Shown here in pieces: positions 57,018 through 64,000 of a stretch of 64,000 nt of DNA (its first letter is position 1; each line of letters starts with the position of its first letter). The DNA lies in NCBI GenBank assembly GCA_020725115.1, contig DYFR01000007.1:1-64000 (forward strand), read 5' to 3'. The notes under the pieces were generated by a model. That model did no database searches and was not told the origin of the DNA. It saw nothing but the letters and a program-made list of their open reading frames with translations. This DNA is from Thiohalomonas denitrificans. Lineage in GTDB: Bacteria > Pseudomonadota > Gammaproteobacteria > Thiohalomonadales > Thiohalomonadaceae. The position numbers and the translations under genes are program-made.

Positions 57018-58473
57018 GGTCTGTCCCTTGAAAGTGGCGTGCCACACGAACCATGGCCCAGGTATCCCGTTCACAATATTTCAGCAAGCCATCACGAAGC
57101 TGGGCCTTGCGCTCGGTGCTGGTTTCCGGCTGCAATATCTCGGCGAACGCGGATTGAGCCATGCCGCCGTCGGCAACTTCCAGATCGTCGTAGGCCAATT
57201 CTGGCGCGATGCTGGGGAGCACTGCCTTGATGGACCAGGAGCCCCGCATCTCGGGGTGGTAGTAATGCGTACGGGCGATGGGCAGCAGATCGACGATACG
57301 GTCGATGGCGGCCATCAGTGCCGGCGCTAGGTCGGGGTAGGTCTCGGCAAGCTCCCGCATACGGGTGCGCTCGAAAGGGGCGAAGTAGACGAAGATCGGA
57401 CCTTCGGTGCCCAGTGCCGCAACCAGCGCCTCGGCAAAGGCGCGGCGCGGATCGCCGGTACCATCAGCAAGATATTCCAAGTGGGCAACGTCGCCCGTGG
57501 CATTCTCGACGTGACACGACCACTGGAAGGGGACCTGGGCATAGGGGCGGGTCCCCGCCCAAATGGGCACAACGAACTGGATGGTCTCGAAGTCGAGATA
57601 GTAGCGCGGCCAACCCATGCCCCGCAGGAGTGTCGCGGCCTCGGCATCCAGCACCGGGGTGTTGTCACGGGTCGCCTGCCAGACGCGGATGTGTTTGGGG
57701 CTGGACAGTCGGCCTTCCGGTATGGAACGAATATCCTCATAGCCCTCGGCCCGCAGTTCATCCGCCAGCTTGCCTGCATACGGAAGCACTTCGGGTGGGT
57801 AAATGTCCTCATCCCCTTCATCGGGCGAACAGAAACCGAAGAAGGGACAGTCGAAGGGATCGCTGCATTGGGTGCCTGGCGCCGTCTCCGGATCTGCGCC
57901 ATCCAGGGTGGCGCGGGCCGCATCGATCCACGCGGGTACCTCGGGTTCCAGTGGCGCGATCTCGTCGGTGATATCCGTGTGGGCAAGCAGGCCCTCATAG
58001 CGGCCATCGCCCGGATAGATGAAGGAGGTATCGATGTGAGCGATTTCGACACGCGAGAGGGCAACACCAGCCTTGCGCGTTACCCAAGATTGCACCGCAG
58101 CGTCGGTGAGATGGTACGGCTTGACCTTGGTTGCGGATTTGACCTCGGCCATGCGCCACTCATTGCCATCCGGCAGCAGAAGATCGGCGCGTACCAGTAC
58201 ACCGTCGGCCTGGAAGGTGGCCTCGAACAGAGGGCGAGGCGGCTCCCGCAGCACGCGGGCGGTATCGGCCAGCGCCTGCTTGAGATCCTCTGCGTCGATG
58301 AGCACACCGCCCGGTTGGAGGTCGCGGGCAATATCGCCCACCTGATGGCCTGCTGCAAACCGTGCGGCGCTCCACGGGTCTTCCTCGGCCAGCTCCGGGC
58401 GATGAATCTGCAGCCATAGCCGCCGGGGGCATTGGCGGTGGGCGAGGATGCGTGATTTCGAGAGTCCGTGCAT
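57007..58473 (-). CDS. Cas4-like Fe-S nuclease / DUF2779 exonuclease fusion
   Basis: A 488-residue nuclease. N-terminal Cas4-like part: Cys15 in HRQCPRRLWLQ, Asp97 (VRADLLLPDG), Glu110-x-Lys112 (MAEVKSATKVK), and Cys203, Cys209, Cys215 (QCSDPFDCPFFGFC), consistent with a [4Fe-4S]-bound PD-(D/E)XK nuclease. The C-terminal part matches DUF2779 with YYLDFETIQF (near 293), FAPFERTRMRELAE and YCERDTWAMVRVA, typical of a DEDD-type exonuclease. AAGGA lies before the start. It is co-transcribed, with an 11-nt overlap into the WYL gene. Some DUF2779 proteins are found in defence contexts. Confidence 0.85.
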   Translation of the reverse strand: MHGLSKSRILAHRQCPRRLWLQIHRPELAEEDPWSAARFAAGHQVGDIARDLQPGGVLIDAEDLKQALADTARVLREPPRPLFEATFQADGVLVRADLLLPDGNEWRMAEVKSATKVKPYHLTDAAVQSWVTRKAGVALSRVEIAHIDTSFIYPGDGRYEGLLAHTDITDEIAPLEPEVPAWIDAARATLDGADPETAPGTQCSDPFDCPFFGFCSPDEGDEDIYPPEVLPYAGKLADELRAEGYEDIRSIPEGRLSSPKHIRVWQATRDNTPVLDAEAATLLRGMGWPRYYLDFETIQFVVPIWAGTRPYAQVPFQWSCHVENATGDVAHLEYLADGTGDPRRAFAEALVAALGTEGPIFVYFAPFERTRMRELAETYPDLAPALMAAIDRIVDLLPIARTHYYHPEMRGSWSIKAVLPSIAPELAYDDLEVADGGMAQSAFAEILQPETSTERKAQLRDGLLKYCERDTWAMVRVARHFQGTDHAE

Positions 58474-58489
58474 AACTGTCCTTGCCTGA

Positions 58490-59503
58490 TCATTGCGTGA
58501 ATGGGGCTGCAAGTCGTGCAGTCGCTTCTTGAACGGCTTGTGCTGTCCACTCACGCTTGCCTGTCGAAACAAGGCTGAAGGCCCTACGTCCGCTGCCGGC
58601 CCAATCTGGCCGAATAATAACACTTACGCCTAAGGCGGCAGATGGCGTCAGATATTGCGATAACGCCGCACAAGTCTGCTGGAACTCGTCCATGGACAAG
58701 TCTTGTGTGGCATGGAACCATGCCAGCACGGAACCTTGTCGTTCCATCGTCCATGTGGCCACGGCTTGTCTCATCGCACGATGGCAGTCGTCTTGCCACT
58801 CAATGGCGTGACACCGGGCGATAGGGCGACCTTGCGTCAAGTGGTCGCGTATCTCATCGGCAGTTATGACGGTCACGGCATCGTTCTGTTGGAACCACCC
58901 ATCCAGCAGCAACGCGGCTGTATGTATTTCTGCGTCTGGATTATCTGCCTCGATGCGCAGCACACCGTGGAGGTGCTGCTCCATGGCTGAATCCAAGGGT
59001 CTGGCTGTGTACGAGCCATCGCGACCCAGCAATAGAACCGCGCGAAGTCCGATTCGCTGATACAGGCTGATATGTCTGGCCCAGTACCATGCCGCCCTCG
59101 GAACATTCGGGTCTGTGCTGTCGACAACGAGTATGGCGGCGGTGCAGCTGTCCAGTTGGGTATGAAGCCAGTCCTCTTCGAGTTGTGGACCGGATAGGCC
59201 GGGATCGCTGCAAGGGTCGCTGCCGGGCGATGTCATGCAGCCTGCATGCATTCGTGCCAGCGCATCGCTTGCCCTGCGCCCCAGTCCAATTACGAAGGGA
59301 TGCCCGGAACTTATTCCATGGGTAGCGCCGGTTTTCCAGGCAAACGTCGCGTGACCACGCTCTGACAGGTTCGGGTCGTACAGGGCACGCAGCGATCGGG
59401 TATCGGCCTGCTGTTTCACGAAGGCGTTGGCCACCTCCCAGCGGGCGGCGGCCCCCAGCGCGATGCCCGTTCCGATAAGTTTCAAGGCTTGACGTCGTTG
59501 CAT
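58490..59503 (-). CDS. Tat-signal protein with degenerate FtsZ/tubulin-like features
   Basis: A 337-residue protein. The N-terminus MQRRQALKLIGTGIALGAAA is a Tat-type twin-arginine signal. The following FVIGLGRRASDALARMHAG resembles the FtsZ N-terminal nucleotide loop (VIGVGGGGSNAVNRM). AAILVVDSTDPNVPRAAWYW replaces the GGGTGTG signature, and GLRAVLLLGRDGSYTARPLD matches the following strand-loop. Late DLSMDEFQQTCAALSQYL resembles FtsZ's DFADVRTVM. The similarity is from pattern reading only, and the nucleotide signature is lost. It is 16 bp upstream of the DUF2779 gene and 11 bp after the AAA+ gene. Alternative: an unrelated exported alpha/beta protein. Confidence 0.5.
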   Translation of the reverse strand: MQRRQALKLIGTGIALGAAARWEVANAFVKQQADTRSLRALYDPNLSERGHATFAWKTGATHGISSGHPFVIGLGRRASDALARMHAGCMTSPGSDPCSDPGLSGPQLEEDWLHTQLDSCTAAILVVDSTDPNVPRAAWYWARHISLYQRIGLRAVLLLGRDGSYTARPLDSAMEQHLHGVLRIEADNPDAEIHTAALLLDGWFQQNDAVTVITADEIRDHLTQGRPIARCHAIEWQDDCHRAMRQAVATWTMERQGSVLAWFHATQDLSMDEFQQTCAALSQYLTPSAALGVSVIIRPDWAGSGRRAFSLVSTGKREWTAQAVQEATARLAAPFTQ

Positions 59504-59514
59504 GGCAATCACCC

Positions 59515-61617
59515 TCAGTGGACAAAGCCAATGCTGCGGCGTCGACCGTCTTCCTTGACGGCGCATTCCTCACCCAGTGCATCGAGCAGCAGGTGGGCGG
59601 TCGCGAACGGGCGGAAGCGGTGCTGACGGGCCGCGGCCGCATAGTCACCTGGCGTCAGCACACCCAGACCGGCGAGCCGATGCCGCAGCCCCGGCTCGGG
59701 TTGGGGCAGGCCAAGCGCGGCGCATTGCCGCACGAACATCTCCCAGGCCTGCTCCGGCAGCAGGTAGTCAAATTTCAGCTTGAGGTCGAACCGGCGCAGA
59801 GCAGCCTGATCCATGTTGTTCATCAGGTTGGTCGAGGCGATGAAGATGCCGGGGAAGCTCTCCATCTGGGTCAGCATCTCGTTGACCTGAGTGACCTCCC
59901 AGGAGCGCTCGGCGTTGCGGCGATCCTGCAGAAAGCTGTCCATCTCATCGATGAGCAGCAAGGCCCCCTCGCTTTCGGCCTCGCGGAAGGCCTTGGCGAT
60001 GTTCTCCTCGGTACCGCCCACCCACATGGACAGCAGGTCGGAGGCGCGCTTGACCAGCAGCGGCATTTCCAACCGGTCGGCCAGCCAGCGGCCAAAGGCC
60101 GTCTTGCCGGTGCCGGGCGGACCATACAGGCACACCCGGCCGCTCTTGTTGCGCGACAGCCCATCGGCGATGGCGTTCAGGTCGGCACTGGTATTGATGA
60201 ATCGCGGGTCGTACCAGGACGGCAGCTGGTTGGGGTCGTTTTTCTTCAGCGGGGGATGGCCCTGGGTGGTGAGCGTATTGCCGATGAGACGTTCCAGCGC
60301 AGCTGGCACCTGCTCGTCCGTCAGCTCGCTGCGAATGCTGTTCACCACATGGGCGGCACGCTCCACCACGGCCGGCGCCAGGGCCTCGGCATGGGCGATG
60401 CGGGCGATGGCATCGCCCGGCAGCAGATCGGCGCACAGCTCGGTCATGATGCGCTCGCGCTGACGGCGCGGCGGCACCGGCAACTCGAACACCATATCGA
60501 AGCGGCGTACGAAGGCCGGCTCCAGCCCACGTATGGAGTTGGACAGCCACAGGGTCGGCACCGGGTTGTCTTCCAGCATGCGGTTCAGCCAGCCCTTGTT
60601 GGTTTCCGCGGTGCTGCGCTTGCCCCAGAAGGATTCACCGTCTCCGAAGATATCCTCCACCTCGTCGAACAGCAGCAGCGACTGGCGTGTGCCCAGGATG
60701 CTCTGGGCGGCGCGCAGGGCACGCAGGCGGTTGGTCCCGGTGATGGCATCACCATCGTTGTCTTCGCGTGCCACCTCGAACAGCTCGCAGCCGAAGGTCT
60801 GGGCCAGTACACGGGCAAACTGGGTCTTGCCGGTGCCGGGGCTGCCGTGGATGTAGATGTTTACACCCTTGTTGCGCTGGATGACGGCCTGGCGCAGATA
60901 GGGTACGACCACATCCAGATCGCGCTGAATGTGCTGGTAGTCGACCAGGCCCAGAGTCGGCGGGTTACACGGGGCAATCATCTCGCGCAGCAGGGTCAGG
61001 GGATCCTCGACGGAGCTTGCCATGCGGCCCGGCAGGCTCGTCGAGAGCAGATCGAGTTTTCCGGTAAGGGACATGCCGTTGCTGTGATCAACCTTGATGA
61101 GGCCGGACTGTGCCAGTCGCCCCCGCGAGGAGAGTGCCTCCTTTACCTGTTGCTCGGCCGAGCCCAGCAACACCGACAGGGCCATATACAGACGGGTGGT
61201 CGACATAGGCCCCGCAAGATCGAGCGCCACATCGAGCTGCGGTGCATTGTAGGCAATGACCACAAACTCCAGGATCCGGCGCGAGGTCTCATCCAGGTTA
61301 ATCAAGTCCGCGAGACGTCTGGCGTTGTGGTGCAAAATCTCAGGGATCGTGGCATCGGCCAATTCACGCTCGGCCGTGGCGTGCTGCTTACGCAGCTCTG
61401 CAAGAATCCTGTTGCGGTCAAACTTGGGCGAGTCAGGATCAGTCCACTTTCCCAGACCGATGGTTTCGGCCAGGTTGTCGTCACGAAAACTCGAGCTACC
61501 GATGAACTCCTTGTGGCCCCCAAGCGGGACAAGCAGGCGCAGAATCCACAGGCGCACGATGTCGCCCTGCTCAATGGCGAATGATGGAGGGGAAGAGTGG
61601 TGTAGTGGGCGGCGCAT
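59515..61617 (-). CDS. tandem AAA+ ATPase
   Basis: A 700-residue protein with two AAA+ modules. Domain 1: Walker A GSPGTGKT near residue 257, Walker B LLLFDEVEDIFG near 318, followed by the arginine-rich AFVRRFDMVFELPVPP. Domain 2: Walker A GPPGTGKT near 499 and Walker B LLIDEMDSFLQDRR near 556 with VGGTEENIAKAFREAESEGA, as in Cdc48/Vps4-like ATPases. Residues 1-230 have no motif I recognise. GGGAG lies upstream of the start. It is the first gene of the five-gene leftward operon. Unfolding or complex-remodelling is inferred. Confidence 0.85.
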   Translation of the reverse strand: MRRPLHHSSPPSFAIEQGDIVRLWILRLLVPLGGHKEFIGSSSFRDDNLAETIGLGKWTDPDSPKFDRNRILAELRKQHATAERELADATIPEILHHNARRLADLINLDETSRRILEFVVIAYNAPQLDVALDLAGPMSTTRLYMALSVLLGSAEQQVKEALSSRGRLAQSGLIKVDHSNGMSLTGKLDLLSTSLPGRMASSVEDPLTLLREMIAPCNPPTLGLVDYQHIQRDLDVVVPYLRQAVIQRNKGVNIYIHGSPGTGKTQFARVLAQTFGCELFEVAREDNDGDAITGTNRLRALRAAQSILGTRQSLLLFDEVEDIFGDGESFWGKRSTAETNKGWLNRMLEDNPVPTLWLSNSIRGLEPAFVRRFDMVFELPVPPRRQRERIMTELCADLLPGDAIARIAHAEALAPAVVERAAHVVNSIRSELTDEQVPAALERLIGNTLTTQGHPPLKKNDPNQLPSWYDPRFINTSADLNAIADGLSRNKSGRVCLYGPPGTGKTAFGRWLADRLEMPLLVKRASDLLSMWVGGTEENIAKAFREAESEGALLLIDEMDSFLQDRRNAERSWEVTQVNEMLTQMESFPGIFIASTNLMNNMDQAALRRFDLKLKFDYLLPEQAWEMFVRQCAALGLPQPEPGLRHRLAGLGVLTPGDYAAAARQHRFRPFATAHLLLDALGEECAVKEDGRRRSIGFVH

Positions 61618-61730
61618 GGTGGAGTCTCCCGGTGGTGTTTGAGAGACAGTATGCGTCGTGGTACGACAGAATACGTCGCACTTAGGGGCTGTTACGGCAG
61701 GTGCGGGTAGGTCGCCCGTGAAGAATATTA

Positions 61731-61802
61731 TGGGAGAGGCCGATTAGTCGGGCGACATGGCCGCTCCACGCGCCGCCATCGCCCGGCATAGCCAGACCCA
61801 CA
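61731..61802. repeat. dispersed palindromic repeat, family C, copy 2
   Basis: TGGGAGAGGCCGATTAGTCG ... ATCGCCCGGCATAGCC ... CCCAC, matching copy 1 at 3966-4036. It lies upstream of the AAA+ operon in the gap that must hold its promoter. Confidence 0.75.
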
Positions 61803-61895
61803 AGTCACCTGATGAGCAAGTTCGGCGTTCTCTGCACCTCCGCGCCTCACATGGGTGGTGGAAGGTCCTTGTCGTCTTCGCGTTGGATTCTGCGT

Positions 61896-63413
61896 TTATG
61901 TTTTTGCCGTCAGGGTGGTGACGGTGGCGAGGTATTGCTTCACTTCGGCGGCGATGGGATGTTCGGCGTAGCGCTGCGCCAGCAGTTGCAGGATCGGCAG
62001 CGCCTTGTGTTCCTGGTTCAGTCCTTCGCTCAGGGCACGCGCCACCAGCAGATAGAGCCGGGGGATATCGGCGTGGCCGGGATGGCGTTTGTGAAAGCCG
62101 TTGCCGAGCGCCACCAATGATTTGTATTCGCCGATGTTGAACATGGTCTGCGCCAACGGATACACCTGATCGGGGCTGTCCAGTTTGAATTCCGGTTCGG
62201 CCTTGATGCAGTCACGCCACACCTGCACCGCCTTGGCACGATCCGAACCCTTCAGCAGCAGGCCGATGTATTCGGCGCCGTGGCCGGTGAGCCGCTTGAC
62301 GTCGCCGGTCAGTGCCAGCAGGCGGTGAAAACGGTCGCGCAATGTTCGGTCGGCGCGGTTCTGCAACACGCGCGCGCGCAACATCGTTACTGCCTGCTCC
62401 AGCCTTCCCTCCTGGATCAGGGCCTCCACATCACCCAGCAGCGGGTGCTCCCGCGTCTGCGCCGGGTCGGTGGCGGCCAGAGCCTCCACGTCCACATCCA
62501 CGGCCAAACCGAGACGATGATGGTACTGGAACAGCACGTAGCCCATCAGGGTGAACATCACCAGGGTGAAGTAGCCGTTGAGCAACACCGCCACCGGGAT
62601 GATGATGGCAAACACCTTGTCCATGAAGGCCTCGGTTATGCGCTCCGCCTCCCCCGCATCGATCTCGTCCTCCTCCATCCCCTGCAACGCCAGCATGTCA
62701 CCCCCCAGTCGCTCGGTGAGCAGGTCGAGGATGACGTTGGGGCCGCTGGAGAGTATGCCGAGCAGAAAGAACAGCGCCAGGTAGGGCACGCCAATGCGGG
62801 CGATCATGCCGAACAATACCGAGGGATTGATCGCGGCACCGATGTTGCGCTCCACCGCCAGCGCCATGATGCTGGCCGGCAGACACAGCATGACCACCAT
62901 GTAATACACCATGGCCGCGACCGGACCGAGCATGGCACCGACGACTGCCAGCGGCAGGAACAACACCATGAAGACCACGAACTGCTTGAGTGCCAGATCG
63001 AGACCATCACCGCTCAAGGACTGCAGTACTGCCGGCGCCTGTTCGTGGCCACGCGCGCGATGGGTAAGCAGGGTATAGGCGTATTTGTAGAACAGCAGCA
63101 ACAGCACCAGTTGCATCAGCAGGGCCGAAAACGAACGGTAACCCACCAGTGCGCTCAGTGCGGTAATGACCAGCAACAGCACCAGCGGCTGAGCCTGAAA
63201 CGGCAGGGCGAAGAAAGCGGGCAGACGGTTCCAGAACGGCGGCACCAGATCATCGGTACCCACCTCCAGCGCCGGCTCGCGACACAGGGGACAGGCGGGC
63301 GGACCCTCCGGGTTCTCCTTGGACAGGCAGGAAGAACAGAAATTGATGCGGCAGCGCTCGCAGGCCCAGCGCGCCGTGCGCTGGGGGTGATACTTGCACA
63401 TTACCCTGGCCAT
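61896..63413 (-). CDS. zinc-finger / multi-pass membrane / TPR-like protein
   Basis: A 505-residue protein. An N-terminal B-box-like zinc finger uses Cys/His pairs in MCKYHPQRTARWACERCRIN and FCSSCLSKE, with a second Cys-rich stretch PPACPLCREPALE. About five to six membrane spans follow between residues 75 and 315 (for example LALFFLLGILSSGPNVILDL), then a soluble helical C-terminus (GDVEALIQEGRLEQAVTMLR). Start chosen at MARVMCKYHP. No specific family is named. It precedes the pilus gene pilU on the same strand after a repeat-filled gap. Confidence 0.75.
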   Translation of the reverse strand: MARVMCKYHPQRTARWACERCRINFCSSCLSKENPEGPPACPLCREPALEVGTDDLVPPFWNRLPAFFALPFQAQPLVLLLVITALSALVGYRSFSALLMQLVLLLLFYKYAYTLLTHRARGHEQAPAVLQSLSGDGLDLALKQFVVFMVLFLPLAVVGAMLGPVAAMVYYMVVMLCLPASIMALAVERNIGAAINPSVLFGMIARIGVPYLALFFLLGILSSGPNVILDLLTERLGGDMLALQGMEEDEIDAGEAERITEAFMDKVFAIIIPVAVLLNGYFTLVMFTLMGYVLFQYHHRLGLAVDVDVEALAATDPAQTREHPLLGDVEALIQEGRLEQAVTMLRARVLQNRADRTLRDRFHRLLALTGDVKRLTGHGAEYIGLLLKGSDRAKAVQVWRDCIKAEPEFKLDSPDQVYPLAQTMFNIGEYKSLVALGNGFHKRHPGHADIPRLYLLVARALSEGLNQEHKALPILQLLAQRYAEHPIAAEVKQYLATVTTLTAKT

Positions 63414-63453
63414 GCTTCCGCACTTCCTTTCGCTGCGCTGGATACGGCAAACC

Positions 63454-63550
63454 AGATACAAGCGGATGTGCGCGCTACGCGCACGCTGGTCCGAATGGCA
63501 AACAAATACGAGCGCAACGAGTTCCTTCCCTTGTCTCTTTTCTCTGCGCT
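63454..63550. repeat. dispersed palindromic repeat, family E, copy 2
   Basis: AGATACAAGCGGATGTGCGC...GAGCGCAACGAGTTCCTTCC...CTTGTCTCTTTTCTCTGCGC: related to the repeat at 22549-22673, with shared outer and inner blocks. Confidence 0.7.
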
Positions 63551-63566
63551 CAGGCCGGGCCGCACA

Positions 63567-64000
63567 TCAATAGCGGTGCTTGCCGCCGAGCGGGATCTTT
63601 TCGCTCTCGTCAACCTCCAGCGACAGTCCGTCCAGGCCGGAAGCAAGATCTTCGGGGGTTTCGATTTCCCCCAGCTTGATCATCAGTCGCACCTCATTGG
63701 CCGAGTCGGCATTGCGCAACGCCTCTTCCATGGTGATGTGGCCATCGCGGTACAACTCATACAGCGCCTGATCGAAGGTACGCATGCCGGCCTGGGCGCC
63801 CTTCTTCATCTGCTCCTTGAGCATGTGCACCTCGCCCTTCAGGATCAGATCGGCCATGAACGGGGTGTTGATCATTACCTCTACCGCCACACGGCGGCCC
63901 TGACCGTCGGCGCGCGGGATCAGGCGCTGCGCCACCACCGCCTTGAGGTTGAGCGACAGATCCATCAGCAACTGCTGACGCCGATCTTCCGGGAAGAAGT
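63567..64000 (-). CDS. pilU: type IV pilus retraction ATPase PilU, 3' part (runs off right edge)
   Basis: The C-terminal ~144 residues of a PilT/PilU-type ATPase. It reads FFPEDRRQQLLMDLSLNLKA, VVAQRLIPRADGQGRRVAVE, VMINTPFMADLILKGEVHML, QAGMRTFDQALYELYRDGHI and NADSANEVRLMIKLGEIETP, characteristic of PilU. The start and Walker motifs lie beyond the window. PilU assists pilus retraction in twitching motility, matching the Pil-Chp operon elsewhere in the window. pilT is expected just upstream, outside the window. Confidence 0.88.
   Translation of the reverse strand, partial: FFPEDRRQQLLMDLSLNLKAVVAQRLIPRADGQGRRVAVEVMINTPFMADLILKGEVHMLKEQMKKGAQAGMRTFDQALYELYRDGHITMEEALRNADSANEVRLMIKLGEIETPEDLASGLDGLSLEVDESEKIPLGGKHRY

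Noticed and set aside
58490-59503. The exported protein as a confident FtsZ
   Set aside because: The nucleotide signature GGGTGTG is missing and the resemblance is by eye, so it is listed only as FtsZ-like.
59518-61584. A 688-codon open frame on the + strand
   Set aside because: It is antisense to the tandem AAA+ ATPase.

Overview
The window looks like a chromosomal segment of a GC-rich (roughly 60-65 %) gammaproteobacterial chemolithoautotroph, most likely a sulfur-oxidiser-type lineage. The evidence is a form IA RuBisCO large subunit and a CbbR regulator, a Calvin-cycle/glycolytic operon (tkt-gap-pgk-pyk-fba), the sulfur/iron-oxidiser type of GshA, a Pil-Chp twitching-motility chemosensory operon with PilU, and the yqgE-ruvX-pyrR-pyrB-pyrC' pyrimidine cluster. 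I cannot name genus or species from the sequence.

Layout. 1-3851: start of cbbL (runs off the left edge), a small unknown gene, purC, cbbR. 3852-9940: repeats, small membrane/periplasmic genes, a DUF411 protein, an EF-hand amidohydrolase, a REP-associated Y1 transposase with flanking inverted motifs, a nucleotidyltransferase pair and a higBA-like toxin-antitoxin locus. 9957-17101: the leftward carbon operon tkt-gap-pgk-pyk-fba, with hairpins and a TAGCCCC heptamer repeat in its intergenic gaps. 17656-23462: a PhnD-like binding protein, then metK-ahcY-metF (SAM cycle) and rsmE; ahcY is preceded by an S-adenosylhomocysteine (SAH) riboswitch whose P2 loop carries a ~166-bp palindromic element. 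23552-34307: a dihaem cytochrome c and pilG-pilH-pilI-pilJ-chpA-chpC (leftward). 34490-42669: gshA, a TPR response regulator/histidine kinase pair, a PagL-like barrel, two Slp lipoproteins, gshB, an ApbE lipoprotein and a TonB-like protein. 42755-47625: yqgE-ruvX-pyrR-pyrB-pyrC' and pyrK. 47816-51575: a SulP transporter with a large hydrophilic insert and a rhomboid protease. 51590-56000: AT-richer accessory DNA with unknown genes, a four-repeat small protein and an IS3-family element. 54751-61617: a tight five-gene leftward operon (tandem AAA+ ATPase, Tat-signal FtsZ-like protein, Cas4-like/DUF2779 nuclease, WYL regulator, PD-(D/E)XK nuclease) that I consider the best candidate for an undescribed, possibly defence-related, system. 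61896-64000: a zinc-finger/membrane/TPR protein and the 3' end of pilU.

How the parts work together: CbbR and the cbb/tkt operon serve CO2 fixation; metK, ahcY and metF recycle SAM, with SAH sensing at ahcY; pilGHIJ-chpA-chpC and pilU drive surface motility; the pyr genes make UMP. Several dispersed palindromic repeat families occur in two copies each, mostly in intergenic gaps. Starts were chosen from Shine-Dalgarno sequences, signal peptides and family length, so many differ from the longest open frame.
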